Both the position numbers and the translations under genes were made by a program. From NCBI GenBank assembly GCA_003648675.1, contig QMPS01000035.1, forward strand, positions 1 to 7,239: DNA of 7,239 nt, read 5' to 3'. The DNA is from Aquificota bacterium. Its GTDB lineage: Bacteria; Thermosulfidibacterota; Thermosulfidibacteria; Thermosulfidibacterales; B14-G1. The notes under the pieces are model-generated. The model worked only from the letters and a program-made list of their open reading frames with translations. It made no database searches and was not told the origin of the DNA. Positions 1 through 5,378 of this stretch are shown in pieces; the stretch's first letter is position 1; each line of letters opens with the position of its first letter.

Positions 1-163
1 AGGTCTTGCCTGTGCCTGGGGGTCCGTAAAAAATCACGGACCTCACCATGTCTCCTTCTATCATGACCCGGAGGGGTTTACCTGGGGAGAGTAGGTGCCT
101 CTGTCCAAGAAACTCCTCCAGATTTTGGGGCCTCAGCCTCCAGGCTAAAGGGGCCTTCTCCAC
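1..163 (-). CDS. rarA: RarA/MgsA AAA+ ATPase, N-terminal part (runs off the left edge)
   Basis: The first 54 codons of a replication-associated recombination ATPase are visible. RarA (MgsA, related to eukaryotic WRNIP1) acts at stalled replication forks and gaps. The sequence shows the family N-terminus: [17 protein letters not shown] at residues 5-21, then HLLSPGKPL, and a Walker A motif GPPGTGKT at residues 47-54 just at the window edge. The start is taken as GTG at 163-161 because GGAGG lies five bases upstream. The frame stays open a further 23 codons upstream to a stop at 233-231, but that stretch has no ATG, GTG or TTG in frame. This start gives a shorter N-terminus than E. coli RarA, which carries a longer leader before the PLA motif. 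The gene lies downstream of the 6S RNA on the same strand. The Walker B, sensor and C-terminal domains lie outside the window, so integrity cannot be judged. The clamp-loader-like motif order makes RuvB or DnaX unlikely. Confidence 0.9.
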   Translation of the reverse strand, partial: MEKAPLAWRLRPQNLEEFLGQRHLLSPGKPLRVMIEGDMVRSVIFYGPPGTGKT

Positions 164-168
164 GACAT

Positions 169-173
169 CCTCC
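169..173 (-). promoter_or_regulatory. Ribosome binding site deciding the rarA GTG start
   Basis: GGAGG on the minus strand, with a five-base spacer to GTG at 163-161. It is the only good Shine-Dalgarno and start pair in the open frame before the conserved PLAWRLRP segment, so it fixes the start at a GTG. Confidence 0.75.
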
Positions 174-220
174 GTGGAGAAGGGGGTCAGTTTTGCTAAT
201 GGATGGATACCTTCAGGGGT

Positions 221-279
221 TGGGTCTCCTTATATGTTCCAGTTATGTTTTTTAAGATACTTCCCCTGGGTCTCCTTAT
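221..279 (-). repeat. Two direct copies of a 13-base repeat between 6S RNA and rarA
   Basis: The 13-mer ATAAGGAGACCCA occurs twice on the minus strand, at 279-267 and 233-221, with start points 46 bases apart. Similarity continues loosely past it (AAGTATC after the first copy, AAGGTATC after the second), so the unit may be about 28 bases with small gaps. Each copy looks like a strong Shine-Dalgarno sequence (AAGGAG), but no ATG, GTG or TTG is well placed after either. The second copy includes TATAAG, which could serve as a -10 element for rarA, though no convincing -35 is present. The function is unknown. It could be a tandem protein-binding or RNA-processing site, or a decayed duplication. 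Confidence 0.6.
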
Positions 280-287
280 GTATAAGG
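274..287. repeat. Perfect palindrome at the 3' end of the 6S RNA
   Basis: CCTTATGTATAAGG is a perfect 6+6 inverted repeat with a two-base centre. It overlaps the last two bases of the 6S closing stem and the beginning of the first 13-base direct repeat. It is too AU-rich and has too small a loop to be a good terminator, and no U-run follows on the minus strand. A protein operator, or a feature that guides 3' processing of 6S, is possible but not shown. Confidence 0.55.
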
Positions 288-470
288 GTCCCCCGCTTTG
301 CCGTTGCGGGTGGGTGAACTTGAACCTGGCTCCAGCCAGGTGGGGTTCCGCACAGGGTTTCCGGGTTTCCCCTCCAGGGGGCATACCCATCCTCCCCGAA
401 TATAGGATCCCCTTTGATTCTAAGTTGGGCTCAAGTCGTTGCCACCCCTGACGCGCAAAGCAGGGGACCC
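286..470 (-). ncRNA. ssrS: 6S RNA (RNA polymerase regulator)
   Basis: 6S RNA binds the housekeeping RNA polymerase holoenzyme by mimicking an open promoter and tunes transcription in stationary phase. Evidence is structural and positional. On the minus strand GGGTCCCCTGCTTTGC (470-455) pairs with GCAAAGCGGGGGACCC (301-286) over 16 bp with one G-U wobble, enclosing about 185 nt, the usual 6S length. Inside is a large central bubble. Its 3' strand carries a small hairpin, CCTGGC-TGGA-GCCAGG (340-325), as in E. coli 6S. Beyond it is an irregular apical arm: GGGGATCC (412-405) pairs with GGAACCCC (349-342), and a stem-loop closes with GGGT (388-385) and ACCC (366-363). The element begins ten bases after the zapA stop, matching the conserved zapA-ssrS neighbourhood of Proteobacteria. 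I see no clear sigma-70 promoter directly upstream, so it may be processed from the zapA mRNA or use a promoter inside zapA. The exact ends are estimates. Confidence 0.85.
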
Positions 471-479
471 ACTCCACTT

Positions 480-773
480 TCACTGACCTCCTTCTCCTCC
501 AGCCTGCTCTACAAGGTGAATGAGCTGGCCTATCTTTCTCTCTATCTCCTCTTCCAGTTTTTCCAGTTCTTTTTTAACCTTAAAATACTCGGCCGCGATG
601 TTCAAGGCGGCTACTAAGGCAATTTTCTCTGTGGAGACCAACCGACCCTCTTGGGCCACTTCTTTCATCTTTTCATCCACATAAGCAGCGTATTTTAGGA
701 GGTCGTCCATGCTTTCCGAGGAGGTCTTCAGGGCATAATTCTTGTTGAAGATCCGCACTTCAGCTTTGGCCAT
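480..773 (-). CDS. zapA: Cell division protein ZapA
   Basis: ZapA binds FtsZ in the cytoplasm, cross-links protofilaments and stabilises the Z-ring. The 97-residue length is typical. The N-terminal globular part carries VRIFNKNYALKTS (residues 6-18), then an acidic helix with YVDEKMKEVA (31-40). The conserved helix ALVAALNIAAEYFKVKKE (52-69) leads into a C-terminal coiled coil rich in E and K (64-83) that drives dimer and tetramer formation. The tail AGGEGGQ is flexible. The ATG start has GGAGG six bases upstream, inside the end of the zapB-like gene. The two genes overlap by 14 bases, which suggests translational coupling. The 6S RNA follows ten bases after the stop, the standard context for this gene. 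The assignment is firm from motifs, size and neighbourhood. Confidence 0.93.
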   Translation of the reverse strand: MAKAEVRIFNKNYALKTSSESMDDLLKYAAYVDEKMKEVAQEGRLVSTEKIALVAALNIAAEYFKVKKELEKLEEEIERKIGQLIHLVEQAGGEGGQ

Positions 774-1020
774 GGTCTTCCTCCCCCTTTGAGAGGACCT
801 CCTGATACTCTTCTATCCTCCTGATGAGGCGATCTATCTTCATTTGGATGGCCTTTCTCTGGGTCGAGAGTCTCTGGATGATTTCGTTTTTCTCCCTTAG
901 CTCTTTCTCCAGAGTAAGGACCTTCTCTTTGAGCCTGGTGTTTTCCTCCCTAACCTGGGCAAGCTTGGACACCAGATCTACAATCTTTTCTTCCAGGGTT
1001 TCTAAAACTTTTTGTTCCAT
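760..1020 (-). CDS. zapB: ZapB-like coiled-coil cell division protein
   Basis: An 86-residue protein that is almost entirely one long coiled coil. Hydrophobic residues recur in heptads (L9, I13, L20, V23, L30, V34, L37, L41, I48, L51, I58, I62, L65, I69) among many E, K and R. It has no signal peptide, membrane segment or cysteine. E. coli ZapB is a similar-sized antiparallel coiled coil that binds ZapA and links the Z-ring to the chromosome terminus. Here the function is inferred from shape, size and the adjacent zapA. The ATG at 1020-1018 is preferred because AGGAG lies five bases upstream and it starts one base after the mltD stop. A start 18 codons further up would overlap mltD without a comparable ribosome binding site. 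Coiled coils converge easily, so homology to ZapB is less certain than the structural description. A MAPK- or SMC-like annotation would be a coincidence of composition. Confidence 0.72.
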   Translation of the reverse strand: MEQKVLETLEEKIVDLVSKLAQVREENTRLKEKVLTLEKELREKNEIIQRLSTQRKAIQMKIDRLIRRIEEYQEVLSKGEEDHGQS

Positions 1021-1021
1021 G

Positions 1022-2746
1022 CTAGCTCCTGTCCCGGTCTGTCCCACTTTTTTTCCTTCCGTTGCTCGATGCATAGATGACCAGGGTCTTTCCAGGGTGC
1101 AGGAGATTTTTCTTGAGGCCGTTCCACCTTTTGAGGTCTTCCACCTCTACGGAAAAGGATCGGGCGATCTTCCACAGATTATCCCCCTTTTTCACTCGGT
1201 AGGTAATGACACCTTTCCTTTTAAGCATAGCCCTGGAGACCTGAAGGGGAGATCTGCTTGTTTTGCGGGCTACCTGAGTGGGTTTGGGAATTACCAGAAG
1301 GTCTCCCGGCTTTATGCTGGTTGATTTTAATCCGTTTCTCTTTTTAATGTCTTGGACCCGGATGGAGAAGGATCGGGCAATCCTCCAGAGGCTGTCTCCC
1401 TCCTGGACCCTATAAAGCCGCTCTCCGTTGGCCGTCTTTATTACTCTGGCCTTTCGGGTGTGGCGCGTCTTTCTCCTGGCCAGCCAGATTTTCTTGGGGG
1501 TGGCGGGGATGAGAATGGTCCTGCCTGCTCTGATCCTTCGGGGATTGGTGATGCCGTTGACGGTCACTAAGGTGGAGAGGGGTACTCCATAGAATCTGGC
1601 CAGAGTGTATAGAGACTCACCCCGGGCCAGTCTGTGCCTTATCCACTTGTTTCCGTGGGAGTCGGGCACGGGATAGAGAGAACCGGCGTATCTGGGGCTG
1701 GATAGGACGCTGGCCACCTTTTGTCCATAACCCTTTGGCACCTTCAAGAGGTAGGAGGGCCCGGGAGGGGTGACCCACTTTTTAAGGGCGGGATTTAGTC
1801 TTTTGAGGGTTCTGTACCGTATTCCTGTCAGACGGGCCAGTCTTTTCAGGTTCACCATGCCTTTTACCTTTACCCTCTCGTACTCCAGGGGAGATGGTGG
1901 ATCTACAGCAGGGATTTTGTAGAGATCTGGGTTGTGGACCAGGAGGAGAATGGCCATGAACCGGGGCACGTATTCCCTGGTCTCCTTTTTCAAGTGCCTG
2001 GAGCGGGTCATGATCCAGAAGTTTCGGCTACCCGTCCTGGCTATGGCCTTTTCGAGCTTGCCAGGACCAGCGTTGTAGGCGGCTATGGCCAATTCCCAGC
2101 TGCCGAATCGGTTGTACAGGTCCCTAAGGTACCAGGCAGCGGCCCTGGTGGACTTTTCTATGTCCATCCTTTCGTCTACCCAAGGGTCTATCCTCAATCC
2201 GTAGAGTCGGGCCGTGGACTTGATGAACTGCCAGTATCCCAGGGCCCGGGAGGGGGACAGGGCCGTGGCCCAGTAGCCACTCTCTAGGATGGGCAGGTAG
2301 GCCAGGTCTTCGGGGAGTCCTTCTTCCCGGAGGATTTTCTTCACTAGGGGGATGTATTTTTCTCCCCGCTGCCAGTACCTGAGAAACACCTTCCTCCCCG
2401 GTCCTGAGTAGTAGTCCAGGAAGGCCTCGACCTGGTTGTTGATGGAGATGCCCATGTCGCTTCCCCTATCTACCTCCTCAGTCAATTCTTCGTTGGAGAG
2501 GCGTTCCCAGTAAAGCTCCTCCTCCAGGTTGGAGGAAGGGTCTTTGCTCTGATCCTGGGGAGCGGTCGTAGCCACATCTCCTCCGGTTTTTGAGGGAGAG
2601 GGCTTCTCCTGAGGAGGGGTGATTTGCTGGGGCGTTGCCACCTTTTCTGTCTGTGGGGAAAAGGGGCGGGTGACAAAATGGTGGATGGTGCATCCTGTCA
2701 TCAGGATTGTCATGGAGATGAAGAAGGCGAAGATCACGCTTCTCAT
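1022..2746 (-). CDS. mltD: MltD-type membrane-bound lytic transglycosylase with LysM repeats
   Basis: This 574-residue lipoprotein should cleave peptidoglycan glycan strands to 1,6-anhydromuropeptides from the periplasmic face of a membrane. It begins with a hydrophobic signal and a lipobox ending MTGC (Cys19), then a low-complexity P/S/T/Q linker. The family 1 SLT domain spans about residues 105-275. It contains the catalytic Glu155 in LPILESGY, then GYWQFIKSTARLYG, the AYNAG motif (223-227) and KKETREYVPRF. A degenerate LysM-like repeat (about 291-341) and three good LysM repeats (about 371-414, 442-487, 514-557) give cell-wall binding. At 574 residues it is longer than E. coli MltD (about 450). 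The ATG at 2746 is chosen because AGGAGG sits five bases upstream and it gives a clean signal peptide. An in-frame ATG nine codons earlier adds a charged leader without a comparable site. It appears to be the first gene of a unit continuing into zapB, zapA and 6S RNA. LysM2 and LysM3 share DNA repeats at 1364-1399 and 1151-1186. Confidence 0.9.
   Translation of the reverse strand: MRSVIFAFFISMTILMTGCTIHHFVTRPFSPQTEKVATPQQITPPQEKPSPSKTGGDVATTAPQDQSKDPSSNLEEELYWERLSNEELTEEVDRGSDMGISINNQVEAFLDYYSGPGRKVFLRYWQRGEKYIPLVKKILREEGLPEDLAYLPILESGYWATALSPSRALGYWQFIKSTARLYGLRIDPWVDERMDIEKSTRAAAWYLRDLYNRFGSWELAIAAYNAGPGKLEKAIARTGSRNFWIMTRSRHLKKETREYVPRFMAILLLVHNPDLYKIPAVDPPSPLEYERVKVKGMVNLKRLARLTGIRYRTLKRLNPALKKWVTPPGPSYLLKVPKGYGQKVASVLSSPRYAGSLYPVPDSHGNKWIRHRLARGESLYTLARFYGVPLSTLVTVNGITNPRRIRAGRTILIPATPKKIWLARRKTRHTRKARVIKTANGERLYRVQEGDSLWRIARSFSIRVQDIKKRNGLKSTSIKPGDLLVIPKPTQVARKTSRSPLQVSRAMLKRKGVITYRVKKGDNLWKIARSFSVEVEDLKRWNGLKKNLLHPGKTLVIYASSNGRKKSGTDRDRS
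1026..1030 (-). promoter_or_regulatory. Ribosome binding site deciding the zapB-like start
   Basis: AGGAG on the minus strand with a five-base spacer to ATG at 1020-1018, inside the last codons of the mltD-like gene. It supports the 86-residue form over the longer overlapping one. Confidence 0.65.
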
Positions 2747-2751
2747 GGGCT

Positions 2752-2757
2752 CCTCCT
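2752..2757 (-). promoter_or_regulatory. Ribosome binding site deciding the mltD start
   Basis: AGGAGG on the minus strand with a five-base spacer to ATG at 2746-2744. It favours the start that places the lipobox cysteine at residue 19, as expected for a lipoprotein signal peptide. Confidence 0.75.
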
Positions 2758-2797
2758 GAAATCTGCTTCGCATTTTTGCTCAGTCTAGTCTATGGCC

Positions 2798-2865
2798 TGA
2801 GACCCTAGCAAGGGGTAAATAAAAAACAGTGTTCAATGTGAAACCCTTGATTTCCAGGGGTCTCA
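2798..2865. repeat. Interrupted inverted repeat in the divergent mltD/nfnA intergenic region
   Basis: TGAGACCC (2798-2805) and CAAGGG (2809-2814) are mirrored by CCCTTG (2844-2849) and GGGTCTCA (2858-2865). Each strand therefore reads TGAGACCC, a gap of 3 or 8 bases, then CAAGGG. The AT-rich centre is about 29 bases. The right arm overlaps the candidate -35 of the plus-strand promoter. This could be an operator controlling both directions, but GAGACCC-type 7-mers also occur inside genes here, so part of the match may be chance. Confidence 0.4.
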
Positions 2866-2874
2866 TAAGATAAG
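2847..2874 (+). promoter_or_regulatory. Candidate sigma-70 promoter for nfnAB
   Basis: TTGATT (2847-2852) and GATAAG (2869-2874) are separated by 16 bases, each matching four of six consensus positions. Transcription would start near 2881, leaving a leader of about 55 bases before the nfnA ATG. On the opposite strand I found only weak candidates for mltD, such as TTGCTA and TAGACT 18 bases apart within about 2784-2813. The call rests on consensus matching alone. Confidence 0.4.
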
Positions 2875-2936
2875 TAGTGCCCCGATGTTCTGAAAGAGAG
2901 GGTTTTGAGTAGAAGGCAGAGGAAAGGAGTGGGCCT

Positions 2937-3788
2937 ATGTTCAGAGTTGTGAGGAAGAGGGAGTGGCACCCCACTATCACCGAATTGTGGGTGGAGGCTC
3001 CGTGGGTGGCCAAAAAGCACCGTCCTGGACAGTTCGTCATCGTGAGGGTGGATGAGAATGGTGAAAGGGTTCCCCTGACTGTTGTGGATACGGACAAGGA
3101 AGAGGGGACCATCTGTCTGGTCTTCCAGAAGGTGGGTAAGAGCACCTTTCATATGGGCCTTCTCAATCCGGGAGACGCCTTTGCCGATGTAGTGGGACCG
3201 CTAGGCCGGCCCACCCACATAGAGAACTTCGGCACCGTGGTTTGTGTGGGCGGTGGGGTGGGTGTGGCTCCCCTTTATCCCATTGCCAAAGGTATGAAAG
3301 AGGCGGGCAACAAGCTCATCTCCATTATCGGCGCCCGGACCAAGGAGCTTCTCATTTTGGAAGATAAGGTGAAGGCTATATCCGATGAGCTTATCGTCAC
3401 CACCGACGACGGCTCTTACGGCATGCATGGCTTCGTCACTGATGCCTTGAAGCAGGTTTTGGACAGGGACGAGAAAGTGGACATGGTGGTGTCCATCGGT
3501 CCTGTCATCATGATGAAGTTTGTGGCCAAAACCTGCGAGCCCTATAAAGTACCCCTGGTGGTGAGTCTCAACTCCATCATGGTGGATGCTACAGGCATGT
3601 GTGGCGCCTGCCGGGTATCTATTGGGGGAGTAACCCGCTTCGTATGTGTGGACGGCCCCGAGTTTGACGGCTACCAGGTGGATTACGACGAGCTCATGCA
3701 AAGGCAGCAGATGTACCTTGATGAGGAGAAACGGGCCTTGGAAAAGTTCAGGGAAGAGCATCCTGAGGCCTTTCAGGGGGTGTGCTGA
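2937..3788 (+). CDS. nfnA: NfnA: FAD/[2Fe-2S] subunit of NADH-dependent ferredoxin:NADP+ oxidoreductase
   Basis: This 283-residue cytoplasmic flavoprotein is the small subunit of the NfnAB electron-bifurcating complex (NADH + 2 reduced ferredoxin + 2 NADP+ + H+ to NAD+ + 2 oxidised ferredoxin + 2 NADPH). The FAD domain shows RPGQF (29-33) and GERVPLT (42-48). The NAD(H) domain has GGGVGVAPLYP (105-115). The C-terminal iron-sulfur motif has Cys222, Cys225 and Cys237 (MCGACR and FVCVDGPEF). In characterised relatives (Pyrococcus sulfide dehydrogenase, NfnAB) the [2Fe-2S] cluster has three Cys and one Asp ligand. Asp217 in VDATGMC is the likely fourth ligand here. AAGGAG lies seven bases before the ATG. 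The gene overlaps nfnB by one base. Without the partner it could be taken for a dihydroorotate dehydrogenase electron-transfer subunit (PyrK), but pairing with a GltD-like subunit supports NfnA/SudB. Whether the physiological role is bifurcation or sulfide/polysulfide chemistry cannot be read from sequence. Confidence 0.9.
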   Translation: MFRVVRKREWHPTITELWVEAPWVAKKHRPGQFVIVRVDENGERVPLTVVDTDKEEGTICLVFQKVGKSTFHMGLLNPGDAFADVVGPLGRPTHIENFGTVVCVGGGVGVAPLYPIAKGMKEAGNKLISIIGARTKELLILEDKVKAISDELIVTTDDGSYGMHGFVTDALKQVLDRDEKVDMVVSIGPVIMMKFVAKTCEPYKVPLVVSLNSIMVDATGMCGACRVSIGGVTRFVCVDGPEFDGYQVDYDELMQRQQMYLDEEKRALEKFREEHPEAFQGVC

Positions 3789-5212
3789 TGGCTGGTGAGA
3801 AGAAGCCTAAGAAGGGTCTCAATCTCAACCGGATGGAGATGCCCCGTCAGGATCCCAAGGAGAGGATCAAGAACTTTAACGAGGTGGCCCTGGGGTACAC
3901 TCCCGAGATGGCCATAGCCGAGGCTGAGCGTTGCCTCCAGTGTAAGAAGCCTGTTTGCATTGATGGGTGTCCCGCTGAGGTGAAAATCCCCGAGTTTATT
4001 AAGCTCATTACAGAAGGGAAGTTTGTGGAGGCTAGCCGCAAGATCAAAGAGACCAACGCCCTGCCTGCTGTGTGCGGCCGCGTCTGTCCCCAGGAGGAGC
4101 AGTGTGAGGTCCTCTGCGTCCTCCATAAGAAGGGGGCTCCTGTGGCCATTGGCAGGTTGGAGCGTTTTGTGGCCGACTACGAGGCTGAGGTGGGAGCCAT
4201 AGAGGTTCCCGAGTTGCCTCCTAGGACGGGCAAACGGGTGGCAGTGGTGGGTTCTGGACCAGCGGGTCTCACCGTGGCTGCTGACCTGGCCCTTATGGGC
4301 CACGAGGTGGTTATCTTTGAGGCCCTCCACAAGGCGGGGGGCGTGTTGGTTTACGGTATCCCTGAGTTCAGGCTGCCCAAGGCCATAGTTCAGAGGGAAG
4401 TGGACTACATTGAGAAGTTGGGAGTCAAGGTGGTCTGCGACGTGGTGATAGGTAAGACCTTCACTGTGGATGATCTGCTGAACGAGGAGGGCTTTGACGC
4501 TGTGTTCCTGGGAGTAGGGGCCGGATTGCCTTGGTTTATGGACATTCCTGGCGAGAACTTGAACGGTGTCTATTCTGCTAATGAATTTCTCACCAGGAAC
4601 AACCTTATGAAGGCCTATTTGTTCCCTGAATACGATACCCCCATCAAGGTGGGTCGCAAGGTGGCCGTGGTGGGCGGTGGTAACGTGGCCATGGATGCTG
4701 TGAGAACAGCCCTGCGTTTGGGCGCTGAGGAGGCCCATATCGTCTACAGGCGTAGTCGCGCAGAGATGCCAGCCAGGGAAGAGGAGATTGAGAACGCCGA
4801 GGCAGAGGGTGTCATTTTCGATCTACTGGTAAACCCTGTCGAGATACTGGGCGATGAGAAGGGCTGGGTGAAGGGCATGAAATGCATCCGCATGGAGCTG
4901 GGAGAGCCCGACGAGTCGGGTCGTCGTCGTCCCGTGCCCATTGAGGGTTCCGAGTTTGTCATGGATGTAGACATGGTTGTCATGGCTATCGGTACAGGGG
5001 CCAATCCTCTGGTGCCCTCCACCACTCCGGACATGGAAACCAACCGCCGGGGTTACATCGTGGCCGATCCCGAGACCTGCAAGACCACCAAGAAGGGGGT
5101 CTTTGCTGGTGGAGACATCATCAGGGGTGCAGCTACGGTGATCCTGGCTGTGGGAGACGGCAAGAAAGCTGCAAGGGCTATAGATCACTACCTGAAGACG
5201 GGAGAGTGGTAG
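3788..5212 (+). CDS. nfnB: NfnB: GltD-like FAD/[4Fe-4S] subunit of NADH-dependent ferredoxin:NADP+ oxidoreductase
   Basis: The large NfnAB subunit, 474 residues. It is homologous to the small subunit of glutamate synthase (GltD) and to SudA. It carries the FAD where electrons bifurcate, the NADP(H) site and two [4Fe-4S] clusters. Eight cysteines fit the N-terminal cluster domain: Cys49, 52, 57, 61 (CLQC then VCIDGCP) and Cys96, 100, 106, 110. The FAD-binding GSGPAG is at 155-160. The NADPH Rossmann motif GGGNVAMD (296-303) is followed by YRRSRAEMPAREEE, whose arginines suit the 2'-phosphate of NADP. The C-terminus has FAGGD and VILAVGDGKKAARAI, which complete FAD binding. The ATG at 3788 shares a base with the nfnA stop (TGATG), implying translational coupling and equal subunit supply. 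A GTG two codons earlier is a less likely alternative. No gltB-like large subunit is adjacent, so glutamate synthase is unlikely. A terminator follows 23 bases after the stop. Confidence 0.92.
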   Translation: MAGEKKPKKGLNLNRMEMPRQDPKERIKNFNEVALGYTPEMAIAEAERCLQCKKPVCIDGCPAEVKIPEFIKLITEGKFVEASRKIKETNALPAVCGRVCPQEEQCEVLCVLHKKGAPVAIGRLERFVADYEAEVGAIEVPELPPRTGKRVAVVGSGPAGLTVAADLALMGHEVVIFEALHKAGGVLVYGIPEFRLPKAIVQREVDYIEKLGVKVVCDVVIGKTFTVDDLLNEEGFDAVFLGVGAGLPWFMDIPGENLNGVYSANEFLTRNNLMKAYLFPEYDTPIKVGRKVAVVGGGNVAMDAVRTALRLGAEEAHIVYRRSRAEMPAREEEIENAEAEGVIFDLLVNPVEILGDEKGWVKGMKCIRMELGEPDESGRRRPVPIEGSEFVMDVDMVVMAIGTGANPLVPSTTPDMETNRRGYIVADPETCKTTKKGVFAGGDIIRGAATVILAVGDGKKAARAIDHYLKTGEW

Positions 5213-5235
5213 GCACAGCTAGCTAAAGCGACACA

Positions 5236-5264
5236 GGCGGGGGCTTGGAGCTCCCGCCTTTTTT
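5236..5264 (+). terminator. Rho-independent terminator after nfnAB
   Basis: GGCGGGGGCT (5236-5245) pairs with AGCTCCCGCC (5249-5258) over 10 bp with one G-U wobble and a three-base loop TGG, followed by six T residues (5259-5264). It begins 23 bases after the nfnB stop and separates that transcript from dapL. Confidence 0.93.
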
Positions 5265-5303
5265 GTTGGCGAGGACCTCTGCTATGGTTGCGGATGTCCC
5301 TGT

Positions 5304-5332
5304 TTGACCCTTTGGTGCTTCCCTGGTATCCA
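5304..5332 (+). promoter_or_regulatory. Candidate promoter for the dapL unit
   Basis: TTGACC (5304-5309), five of six consensus -35 positions, lies 17 bases before TATCCA (5327-5332), a poor -10 with three matches. The implied leader before the GTG start is about 40 bases. The need for a promoter is clear because a strong terminator precedes it, but the -10 is weak and the exact site is uncertain. Confidence 0.35.
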
Positions 5333-5366
5333 AAGGCCCATGGGTATTGGACAAACAGAAATTTTC

Positions 5367-5373
5367 AGGAGGT
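5367..5373 (+). promoter_or_regulatory. Ribosome binding site deciding the dapL GTG start
   Basis: AGGAGGT, nearly the full anti-16S match, with a five-base spacer to GTG at 5379-5381. A second GTG at 5385 would be 11 bases away, and an upstream ATG at 5338 has no such site. Confidence 0.8.
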
Positions 5374-5378
5374 GGCAA

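Noticed and set aside
274..287. The palindrome after 6S RNA as an intrinsic terminator
   Set aside because: The stem is AU-rich, the loop is two bases, and no U-run follows on the minus strand.
196..483. A 95-codon minus-strand open frame starting with GTG at the zapA stop, with AGGAGGT upstream
   Set aside because: It lies over the 6S RNA, its predicted protein is rich in G, P and R with no domain-like pattern, and the base-paired RNA structure explains the sequence better.
1021..1074. An 18-codon N-terminal extension of the zapB-like protein
   Set aside because: It would overlap the end of the mltD-like gene and lacks a good ribosome binding site, whereas ATG at 1020 has AGGAG at five bases.
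2780..3152. Minus-strand open frames of 115-121 codons reaching across the intergenic region into nfnA
   Set aside because: They overlap the nfnA coding start and the candidate promoter, and have no plausible ribosome binding site or domain pattern.
3201..3761. A 186-codon minus-strand open frame
   Set aside because: Antisense to nfnA, with no ribosome binding site pattern or recognisable motif, so treated as a shadow.
3773..4738. A 321-codon open frame on the minus strand
   Set aside because: It is fully antisense to nfnB, whose cofactor motifs are intact. The predicted product is His- and Leu-rich without family features, typical of a shadow frame in GC-rich DNA.
5304..5378. A 25-codon N-terminal extension of dapL from an upstream start
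   Set aside because: No Shine-Dalgarno supports it, the residues are not family-like, and AGGAGGT directly before GTG at 5379 gives a normal-length enzyme.
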